DNA of 5,384 bases, taken from NCBI RefSeq assembly GCF_000966975.1, contig NZ_JZWV01001232.1:1-5384 (forward strand), read 5' to 3'. The stretch's first letter is position 1, and every line of letters begins with the position of its first letter. Under the pieces are notes generated by a model. That model was not told the DNA's origin. It did not search any database and saw only the letters and a list, made by a program, of their open reading frames with translations. Source of the DNA: Streptomyces katrae (GTDB lineage: Bacteria; Actinomycetota; Actinomycetes; Streptomycetales; Streptomycetaceae). The translations under genes were made by a program, and so were the position numbers. Below, one piece after another: positions 1 through 3,900 of the stretch.

Positions 1-20
1 GAGATGTGTATAAGAGACAG
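1..20. other. Residual Illumina Nextera (Tn5 mosaic end) adapter, not genomic
   Basis: Bases 2-20 are identical to the 19-bp Tn5 mosaic end used in Nextera libraries (AGATGTGTATAAGAGACAG). The preceding G fits the adapter arm whose sequence ends in ...CTCGG rather than the one ending in ...GCGTC. An exact 20-base match at the very first base of the window, with ordinary high-GC DNA starting at base 21, is best explained as untrimmed adapter left at a contig end. It should be removed, and no gene should be called across it. Confidence 0.97.
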
Positions 21-49
21 CGGTAGGGGTCGGTCTGCCAGGCGTTCAT
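21..49 (-). CDS. 5' end of a truncated gene, product unknown
   Basis: On the minus strand an ATG at 49-47 opens MNAWQTDPYR and runs into the adapter after nine complete codons and two bases of a tenth. The start is supported by a strong SD (GGAGGAA, complement of 61-55) five bases upstream. The gene lies 54 bp downstream of the 86-aa gene on the same strand with no hairpin that I can see between them, so the two are probably co-transcribed. Ten residues are too few to name a family. The start call rests on the SD and position; the identity is unknown. Confidence 0.5.
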
Positions 50-103
50 GCGGCTTCCTCCGGTCCGGTCACCTGCCCGACGTCTCCGGTCCGGCCGCGG
101 GGC

Positions 104-364
104 TCACTCCTGCCCGCCTTCCAGGGCACGGGCGCCCGCGGCGATGACCTCGGCCAGCCGGTTGGCGAGGGCGACGCTGCACCCCCCGAGCCGGACGAAG
201 CCCCGACAGCCCAGGGGACCGTCGTTGCACAACGACGGAAGGACCAGCCCGGCGAGGGCGAGGGCGGCCTTGAGGTTCGCGACGGCTTCCTCGCCGGCCT
301 GGTAGGCGGCGTCCTGGCGCCGCTTGTACCGGATGCGTTCGGCATGGGTGAACTCGTGGACCAT
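104..364 (-). CDS. Conserved-looking 86-aa hypothetical protein
   Basis: The product is 86 residues, beginning MVHEFTHAERIRYKRRQDAA and ending in TGA. The ATG at 364-362 is preferred over the longer open frame reaching 511. It follows a GAGAGGG ribosome site about six bases upstream, and the extra 49 residues are low-complexity Pro/Arg/Gly/Ala with no protein character. The N-terminus is charged and probably helical (residues 5-35), followed by a short hydrophobic helix (33-44, Ala/Leu-rich). A cysteine-bearing middle follows (C46, C53, C62), then a second Ala-rich amphipathic helix (64-82). There is no signal peptide and no convincing membrane span, so it is probably a small soluble cytoplasmic protein. 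I do not recognise a named domain; it has the look of short hypothetical proteins common in Streptomyces. The next gene downstream begins 54 bp later and may share its transcript. Confidence 0.75.
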   Translation of the reverse strand: MVHEFTHAERIRYKRRQDAAYQAGEEAVANLKAALALAGLVLPSLCNDGPLGCRGFVRLGGCSVALANRLAEVIAAGARALEGGQE

Positions 365-418
365 GGTGTCGCCCTCTCGGTCTGCGTGGAGTGGATGGAG
401 CGCGTCGCGTCGCGCCGC

Positions 419-438
419 GGCCCCGGCGCGCCGGGGCC
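419..438. repeat. 20-bp perfect GC-only palindrome
   Basis: Each base from 419 to 428 pairs with its partner from 438 to 429; the centre is GGCGCGCC. It lies 55-74 bp upstream of the 86-aa gene's start. If transcribed with that gene it would fold into a very stable hairpin in the leader, or it could end transcription arriving from upstream. It has no A/T bases, which weakens an operator reading. A second GC-rich partial inverted repeat follows at about 450-472. Confidence 0.5.
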
Positions 439-560
439 CGGTGGTGGCAGGGGTCCCCGGGGGCCCGGGTCCGCGGTGGCGGGTCAGCGCGGGAGACCCG
501 TAGGGCTGCAACTGCGCACAGCCCGTGACCTATGGGTTTCGATCTTCGTTCCTGAGATGC

Positions 561-572
561 ACGTGATCACGT
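561..572. promoter_or_regulatory. 12-bp perfect palindrome, candidate operator
   Basis: The sequence ACGTGATCACGT is its own reverse complement. It stands out because it is balanced in A/T and G/C within very GC-rich surroundings, a common feature of bacterial operators. It lies about 200 bp upstream of the 86-aa gene's start and 26 bp before the doubtful GTG at 598. I cannot assign a regulator, and no well-formed -35/-10 pair is visible beside it. Confidence 0.3.
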
Positions 573-882
573 TCGTTGAAGTCCGGGAAGGCCCGAGGTG
601 TCCGAGAAGGTGGCGACGCTCGACCTCATTGCGTCGAGTGCCGACGACGCCGTGCTCTGCCGAGCCGCCGTCGCGGACCCCTGTGGAACCGCCCCGCCGC
701 CCGGGCGCGCCGGCCGGCCGCAGGATCTCTCCCCCGCCCGGCGCTTATCCCTCCCGCTCGGCCCGCGCGTTCCGCTGCGCTTACCGGTGCGCGGCGCCCA
801 CGGCCCCGGCTGGCGCGGTGTCCGGCCGGCCGCTCCCCCGGTCCTGCGCCCCTGCCTCCGCCGGCCGGCGGACCCGGCTTCC

Positions 883-912
883 CGCGTCGCCCCGGGAGGG
901 CCGGGGCACGCG
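883..912 (-). terminator. GC-rich hairpin terminator after the DUF2637 gene
   Basis: CGCGT (883-887) pairs with ACGCG (908-912), and GCCCCGG (889-895) pairs with CCGGGGC (901-907). C888 is a single bulge and GAGGG forms a five-base loop. The twelve-pair stem begins 28 bases past the TGA of the DUF2637 gene in the direction of transcription. There is no T run, as is usual for intrinsic terminators in streptomycetes, so strength cannot be judged by eye. Confidence 0.5.
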
Positions 913-940
913 GTCGCCGCAGGACAGGAACGCGCGATCC

Positions 941-1876
941 TCATGAGCCGTAGCGGAAGCGGTAGCCCGTGGAGGCGCGGAGGGATTCCCTCCGGTCCCG
1001 TACCGAGTAGTCGGGGAGCGGGGTGCCCGGGCTGCTCGCCGTCGTCGGCGGCCGCAGCTGCGGGGACCGGCCGGTGCGGTGCCGGGCGGCCGTCTGCCGG
1101 GGCGGGCGCGTCAGGGTGATCTGCCGGACGAGCTGCTGGAAGCAGGCCAGCGCGGCGATGGGCGGAAGGGTGGCCGCCGCCTCCGCGGCGAGGGTTCTCG
1201 GCGCCTGGGCCACGCACAGCAGTGTGGCCAGGGTGGAGAACAGCAGGACGATGGACCAGGAGTGCACGGCCCGGCGCTGGTGCAGGGCGGCCCGCAGGAT
1301 GGACAGGGAGGCGACCATCCAGGGCCCGTAGATCAGCAGCGGCCACCAGCTGGCCACGTCGTGCGCCGTGCGGGGTCCGGCGCTGTGGCGCAGGGCCTCG
1401 CAGATGGCCAGGCCGCTGAAGATGCTGACCACGGCGGCGATGACGGCGACCAGTACGGCGGTGCAGAGGCTGCCGGTCCACAGGAGGGCCACCCCCGGCG
1501 TCTTCGCCCGGCTCCCCCGGCGGTGCCCGCCCGGGGCCGAGGCACGCGGCGGCCGGCCGGTCCCCGGCGAGAACCCCCCGCCGGCCGGGCCGGGGGTGAG
1601 GCCCGGGCCCGGCCCCGAGGTGAGGCCGGAGGCGAGGCCGGCTCCGCTGACGGTCTCACCGGTCTCGCCGTAGACGACCTGGTCGAGCGGCTCGGCCCGA
1701 CCCGGCGCCATGGCCTCCCGGCAGAGATGGGCCAGTTCCTCCGAGGGATCCCAGGAGGCGGTCATCTCGCCCAGGCCGAAGAACGGCCGGCCGTAGGCGG
1801 TGTGGTGCTCCTGGTCCGGCTCCTGCCAGAACGTGGTGGGCTCCTGCTGCGGGGCGTAACGACCGTACTCATTCAC
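941..1876 (-). CDS. DUF2637 family integral membrane protein
   Basis: A 311-aa protein starting at GTG (1876-1874) with VNEYGRYAPQ. The N-terminal third (1-128) is soluble: an acidic, aromatic stretch (residues 1-65, with FFGLGEMTASW near 32-42) followed by a Gly/Pro-rich linker (75-125). The DUF2637 membrane module follows, with four probable spans near 131-156, 178-196, 205-224 and 234-252. It includes the segments SWWPLLIYGPWMVASLSILR and QRRAVHSWSIVLLFS. A basic 60-residue tail, probably cytoplasmic, closes it. The frame stays open upstream to 2149, but that part is Arg/Ser-rich and is the shadow of the next gene, so the GTG start is chosen. It has only a weak ribosome site (GGGCGGA) and overlaps the 104-aa gene's stop by 8 bp, which suggests translational coupling. 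DUF2637 proteins are frequent in Streptomyces, some of them in plasmid-transfer settings. Nothing here shows transfer functions, and the role is unknown. Confidence 0.85.
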   Translation of the reverse strand: MNEYGRYAPQQEPTTFWQEPDQEHHTAYGRPFFGLGEMTASWDPSEELAHLCREAMAPGRAEPLDQVVYGETGETVSGAGLASGLTSGPGPGLTPGPAGGGFSPGTGRPPRASAPGGHRRGSRAKTPGVALLWTGSLCTAVLVAVIAAVVSIFSGLAICEALRHSAGPRTAHDVASWWPLLIYGPWMVASLSILRAALHQRRAVHSWSIVLLFSTLATLLCVAQAPRTLAAEAAATLPPIAALACFQQLVRQITLTRPPRQTAARHRTGRSPQLRPPTTASSPGTPLPDYSVRDRRESLRASTGYRFRYGS

Positions 1877-2183
1877 GGAACATCCGCCCGGAGCACTCGT
1901 CGGCCGCTGTCCTGAACCGTGCGGCCTCCTGCGACCTGCGGTTGAACTCGGTCTGGATCCGGCCCACCACGTCCAGGAAGTCTTCCAGGACCGAGGACGA
2001 GTACTGGAGGTCGACCTCCAGACCCTCGCACTCGCACCGGAGGGTCGCGCCCTGCTCCGGGGCCGATCCCGCCGGGACGGGCGTGTACGTCCACTTCCCC
2101 GCTTTCGCGGCCCCGCCGTGACCGCCGCGCACGTCGCTCTGTGCGCCACCCGGAAACATTGCCGTGTGCTGTGCTCTTGTCAT
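1869..2183 (-). CDS. 104-aa hypothetical protein coupled to the DUF2637 gene
   Basis: The ATG at 2183-2181 opens MTRAQHTAMF; a GGGTGG site lies four bases before it. The open frame continues upstream to 2294, but those codons have A/T-rich third positions unlike the rest, so the longer start is rejected. An internal ATG nine codons in has no ribosome site. The N-terminal 30 residues are Gly/Ala/His-rich and probably disordered. Residues 31-65 hold WTYTPVPAGSAPEQGATLRC and then CEGLEVDLQ, with C50 and C52 adjacent in sequence and probable beta character. Residues 63-100 are predicted helical (EDFLDVVGRIQTEFNRRSQE). There is no signal peptide or membrane span. The stop overlaps the DUF2637 start by 8 bp, so the two are almost certainly one operon and may work as a pair. 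I do not recognise the family. Confidence 0.75.
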   Translation of the reverse strand: MTRAQHTAMFPGGAQSDVRGGHGGAAKAGKWTYTPVPAGSAPEQGATLRCECEGLEVDLQYSSSVLEDFLDVVGRIQTEFNRRSQEAARFRTAADECSGRMFRE

Positions 2184-2254
2184 AGTCCACCCAACGCTCC
2201 GGATACCGGCGAGGGTGTGCTCCGTCCAGGTGATGGTGGCGAAGTAAAGCAGCG

Positions 2255-2284
2255 TTGACCAGTGGCTTTTATCGGTTCTACGCT
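2255..2284 (+). promoter_or_regulatory. Plus-strand vegetative-type promoter candidate
   Basis: TTGACC (2255-2260), an 18-base spacer and TACGCT (2279-2284) fit the Streptomyces HrdB-type pattern TTGACN / TANNNT. Transcription would begin near 2291 and run rightwards, away from the minus-strand operon, into DNA without a gene until the small membrane protein 375 bp later. The call is from hexamer match only. Confidence 0.4.
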
Positions 2285-2359
2285 CGTCGGCCACCCGTTC
2301 GGACGCCGCCGCGCACCCGGTTGGGGCAGCGATTCCGCCAGCTCGAAGCGGGGAAGGGG

Positions 2360-2384
2360 GAGCCCGATCGGTTCGATCGGGCTC
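2360..2384. repeat. 11-bp inverted repeat with three CGATCGG units
   Basis: GAGCCCGATCG (2360-2370) and CGATCGGGCTC (2374-2384) are perfect inverted repeats around GTT. A third CGATCGG follows at 2384-2390, so the unit occurs at 2365, 2374 and 2384, roughly one helical turn apart. As RNA it folds to an 11-bp stem with a three-base loop, followed by CGATCGG and then TTT (2391-2393). As DNA the near-helical phasing would suit cooperative binding of a repressor upstream of the minus-strand operon. The sequence alone does not decide between terminator and operator. Confidence 0.5.
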
Positions 2385-2581
2385 GATCGGTTTACGCGCT
2401 CACCACTCCCGGTTCCGCCCACTGCGGTCACATGATCGGGCCACCGCCGGACGCCGCGCACTGAGCCGCACCACGGCGCCCACTCCCGCACGCGCGCCCC
2501 CGGATTCCGCCCCCCGGACAACGGCCCGGCCCACCACCGGGTCCGGGGTGCGCACGGGGGCAAACGGCTGACGCCGCGCAA

Positions 2582-2597
2582 CCGGGCATATGCCCGG
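2582..2597. promoter_or_regulatory. 16-bp perfect palindrome upstream of the small membrane gene
   Basis: CCGGGCATATGCCCGG is perfectly self-complementary with an A/T core (CATATG) between GC arms. It lies 69 bp before the GTG at 2666. An even, A/T-centred palindrome at this distance from a start is typical of an operator for a dimeric repressor. No clear -35/-10 pair is visible around it, and I cannot name the regulator. Confidence 0.4.
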
Positions 2598-2607
2598 GCG
2601 TTATGAC

Positions 2608-2660
2608 GAGGTGTCGCCGGGGGCCGCAGCGCCCCCCTGATCACCTCCACCGGAGAGGAG
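2608..2660 (+). promoter_or_regulatory. Structured leader with 16S-tail mimic before the 2666 gene
   Basis: GAGGTG (2608-2613) can pair with CACCTC (2642-2647), enclosing an inner stem GGGGGC (2619-2624) / GCCCCC (2631-2636) with a six-base loop. GATCACCTCC (2639-2648) matches the 3' end of 16S rRNA, the anti-SD region. The same CCTC (2644-2647) could instead pair with GAGG (2655-2658) inside the gene's own ribosome site GGAGAGGAG (2652-2660). Two alternative pairings of one segment, one hiding and one freeing the ribosome site, are possible. That they act as a switch is inference. Confidence 0.3.
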
Positions 2661-2665
2661 CCGCA

Positions 2666-2923
2666 GTGACAGACACCCTCGTGTGGTTCGCACTGATCTG
2701 CTCGGTCCTGGGCACGGGCGTCACCGCCTGGACCTCGTCGGGCGTTGGCCGACTGCACCACCTGGACGCCCGCGAGCTGCGCCGTCAGCAACGCTTCGAG
2801 GACATCCTGTCCCTGCACGTCGAGGAGACGGGACCACCCCGGACGACCCTGCCCCCAGGCGCGCCCGAAGCGGCCGACACCGCCGCCTGCGCCGCGTGCG
2901 GGTCCTCGTCCGTCCACCTCTGA
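2666..2923 (+). CDS. Small single-span membrane protein, 85 aa, unknown function
   Basis: GTG at 2666 follows a strong ribosome site, GGAGAGGAG (2652-2660), five bases upstream, and opens MTDTLVWFAL. An upstream ATG at 2603 is in frame but has no ribosome site and adds Arg/Pro-rich residues, so it is rejected. Residues 4-22 are a hydrophobic membrane span (LVWFALICSVLGTGVTAW). Basic residues (R29, R36, R39, R40, R43) follow in a probable helix, RELRRQQRFEDILSLH-like (residues 36-51). The C-terminal third is Pro/Ala/Thr-rich and ends near a CAACG motif (C75, C78). The short N-terminus followed by a basic stretch suggests N-out, C-in topology. Third codon positions are strongly G/C, as in real genes here. 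It converges on gpmA across a hairpin. No family recognised. Confidence 0.7.
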   Translation: MTDTLVWFALICSVLGTGVTAWTSSGVGRLHHLDARELRRQQRFEDILSLHVEETGPPRTTLPPGAPEAADTAACAACGSSSVHL

Positions 2924-2937
2924 CCAGGCATACGAAA

Positions 2938-2976
2938 ACGCCCCCCACCGGCGCCGTACGCGCAGGTGGGAGGCGT
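2938..2976 (-). terminator. Terminator of gpmA, possibly bidirectional
   Basis: ACGCCCCCCACC (2938-2949) pairs with GGTGGGAGGCGT (2965-2976) with 11 of 12 pairs; C2943/A2971 is the mismatch. The loop is 15 bases. Read on the minus strand, the stem starts 11 bases after the gpmA stop and is followed by TTTT (complement of 2937-2934), a classic intrinsic terminator. Read on the plus strand it lies 14 bases past the stop of the small membrane gene but lacks a T run, so it may serve both convergent genes with less efficiency in that direction. Confidence 0.8.
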
Positions 2977-2987
2977 GATCGCAGAAC

Positions 2988-3749
2988 TTACTTCTTCTTG
3001 CCCTGGTTCTTGACCGCCTCGATGGCGGCCGCGGCGGCCTCGGGGTCGAGGTAGGTGCCGCCCGGGGTGACGGGCTTGAAGTCGGCGTCGAGCTCGTAGG
3101 AGAGGGGGATGCCGGTCGGGATGTTCAGGCCCGCGATGTCGGCGTCGGAGATGCCGTCCAGGTGCTTGACCAGGGCGCGCAGGGAGTTGCCGTGCGCGGC
3201 GACCAGGACGGTGTGGCCGTCGAGGAGGTCCGGGACGATCGAGTCGTACCAGTACGGGAGCATGCGGACGACGACGTCCTTGAGGCACTCGGTGCGCGGG
3301 CGCAGCTCCGGCGGGATGGAGGCGTAGCGCGGGTCCGCGGACTGGGAGAACTCGGTGCCGTCCTCGAGGGCCGGCGGCGGGGTGTCGTACGAGCGGCGCC
3401 ACAGCATGAACTGCTCCTCGCCGAACTCGGCGAGGGTCTGGGCCTTGTCCTTGCCCTGGAGGGCGCCGTAGTGGCGCTCGTTCAGGCGCCAGGAGCGGTG
3501 GACGGGGATCCAGTGGCGGTCGGCGGCCTCCAGGGCCAGCTGCGCGGTGCGGATCGCGCGCTTCTGGAGGGAGGTGTGCACGACGTCGGGGAGCAGGCCG
3601 GCGTCCTTGAGCAGCTCACCGCCGCGGACCGCCTCCTTCTCGCCCTTCTCGTTGAGGTTGACGTCCACCCAGCCGGTGAACAGGTTCTTCGCGTTCCATT
3701 CGCTCTCGCCGTGGCGGAGGAGGATCAGCTTGTACGGTGCGTCGGCCAT
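2988..3749 (-). CDS. gpmA: 2,3-bisphosphoglycerate-dependent phosphoglycerate mutase
   Basis: Interconverts 3- and 2-phosphoglycerate in glycolysis and gluconeogenesis, in the cytoplasm, through a phosphohistidine. The 253-aa product is full length for the actinobacterial enzyme. Visible histidine phosphatase superfamily features are [10 protein letters not shown] at 10-19 with the phosphate-accepting H13 and R12, TGWVDVNL at 25-32, R64 in QKRAIRTAQ, the acid catalyst E91 in [13 protein letters not shown] (87-99), and the second histidine H186 in [10 protein letters not shown] (184-193). The tail ends KNQGKKK. All expected catalytic residues are present. The frame is open upstream to 4022, antisense to the transporter, but homologous enzymes start at MADAPYKL, and the sequence before it is unlike protein. 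There is no clear SD; a TAGGCT -10 just upstream suggests a leaderless mRNA. It stands alone on its strand, with a terminator behind it. Confidence 0.97.
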   Translation of the reverse strand: MADAPYKLILLRHGESEWNAKNLFTGWVDVNLNEKGEKEAVRGGELLKDAGLLPDVVHTSLQKRAIRTAQLALEAADRHWIPVHRSWRLNERHYGALQGKDKAQTLAEFGEEQFMLWRRSYDTPPPALEDGTEFSQSADPRYASIPPELRPRTECLKDVVVRMLPYWYDSIVPDLLDGHTVLVAAHGNSLRALVKHLDGISDADIAGLNIPTGIPLSYELDADFKPVTPGGTYLDPEAAAAAIEAVKNQGKKK

Positions 3750-3756
3750 GCGTACG

Positions 3757-3762
3757 AGCCTA
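3757..3762 (-). promoter_or_regulatory. -10 element of gpmA, leaderless arrangement
   Basis: On the minus strand TAGGCT fits the TANNNT (TAGNNT) -10 pattern and ends seven bases before the gpmA ATG. A transcript would therefore start at or within a base or two of the start codon. This is the known geometry of leaderless actinobacterial mRNAs and agrees with the lack of a ribosome site. No matching -35 hexamer lies 16-18 bases further upstream. Confidence 0.55.
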
Positions 3763-3805
3763 GTGGACGGCCGAGGGCGCCCGCGCGCGGTCCCCGGGCC
3801 GTCCG

Positions 3806-3824
3806 ATTGACGCCCGGCGTCAAT
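3806..3824. promoter_or_regulatory. 9-1-9 inverted repeat between gpmA and the transporter
   Basis: ATTGACGCC (3806-3814) and GGCGTCAAT (3816-3824) are perfect inverted repeats around C3815. The A/T-rich outer ends stand out in the GC-rich spacer, and an overlapping TCAATTGA palindrome (3820-3827) extends the right side. It lies about 28 bp upstream of the transporter's -10 candidate and 44 bp upstream of the gpmA -10. It is a good candidate operator for a dimeric regulator, and each arm also contains a TTGACG -35-like hexamer. No regulator gene is present in the window to pair with it. Confidence 0.5.
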
Positions 3825-3851
3825 TGAGTGGCGGGCGGCGGGCCCCTCTCG

Positions 3852-3857
3852 TAACGT
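3852..3857 (+). promoter_or_regulatory. -10 candidate for the MFS transporter gene
   Basis: TAACGT fits TANNNT and would give a transcript starting near 3864 with a leader of about 37 bases. The -35 region at 17 bases spacing (3829-3834) does not match TTGACN. TTGAGT at 3824-3829 would need a 22-base spacer, which is too long. The promoter may be activator-dependent, or the true one may lie elsewhere. Confidence 0.3.
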
Positions 3858-3900
3858 GCCGGGCGGATCAGTGACACTTACATCGCCCGGGGGAATCCTT

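Larger units (their letters stand above)
365..940. other. Gene-poor gap of 576 bp with palindromes and a terminator
   Basis: No convincing gene lies here. Open frames exist on both strands, but their translations are Arg/Pro/Gly/Ala low-complexity typical of non-coding high-GC DNA. The stretch holds a 20-bp GC-only palindrome (419-438), a 12-bp mixed-base palindrome (561-572) and a strong hairpin (883-912) after the DUF2637 gene. A plus-strand frame opens with GTG at 598 behind a GGGAAGG site (585-591). Its first 28 or so residues, starting MSEKVATLDLI, look protein-like. It then decays into Pro/Arg-rich sequence, carries two TTA codons, and runs antisense into the DUF2637 gene. I regard it as chance or a remnant rather than a gene. 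Confidence 0.6.
2184..2665. other. Gene-free stretch of 482 bp, rich in regulatory-type structure
   Basis: Open frames here translate to low-complexity or codon-atypical sequence and are not called. The part from about 2240 to 2400 is noticeably richer in A/T than the flanks, as expected for a control region. It must carry the promoter of the minus-strand 104-aa/DUF2637 operon, although I could not find a good TANNNT -10 on that strand. It also holds a plus-strand promoter-like pair, an inverted repeat with CGATCGG repeats, a 16-bp palindrome and a structured leader, each listed separately. Confidence 0.6.

Noticed and set aside
1..20. Genuine transposon end (Tn5)
   Set aside because: The mosaic end is an engineered hybrid used in sequencing kits, it sits exactly at the window edge, and no transposase or matching second end is present.
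567..1481. 304-aa minus-strand open frame
   Set aside because: Low-complexity Arg/Gly/Pro translation, out of frame with the clear DUF2637 gene on the same strand.
1079..1915. 278-aa plus-strand open frame
   Set aside because: Antisense shadow of the DUF2637 gene; the composition (Gly/Arg/Ala) has no protein-family character.
1877..2149. Longer start for the DUF2637 protein
   Set aside because: The extension is Arg/Ser/Pro-rich and is the out-of-frame shadow of the 104-aa gene. The GTG at 1876 overlaps that gene's stop as in coupled operons.
2184..2294. Longer start for the 104-aa protein (MADERRTDKS)
   Set aside because: The added codons have many A/T third positions (such as AGA, GAT, AAA, CTT), unlike the gene body, and they lie in the A/T-richer control region.
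2255..2464. 69-aa plus-strand frame starting at TTG
   Set aside because: The TTG is part of the promoter-like TTGACC, there is no ribosome site, and third positions are not biased to G/C in its first half.
3162..3827. 221-aa plus-strand open frame
   Set aside because: Antisense shadow of gpmA; long open antisense frames are expected in high-GC genes with G/C third positions.
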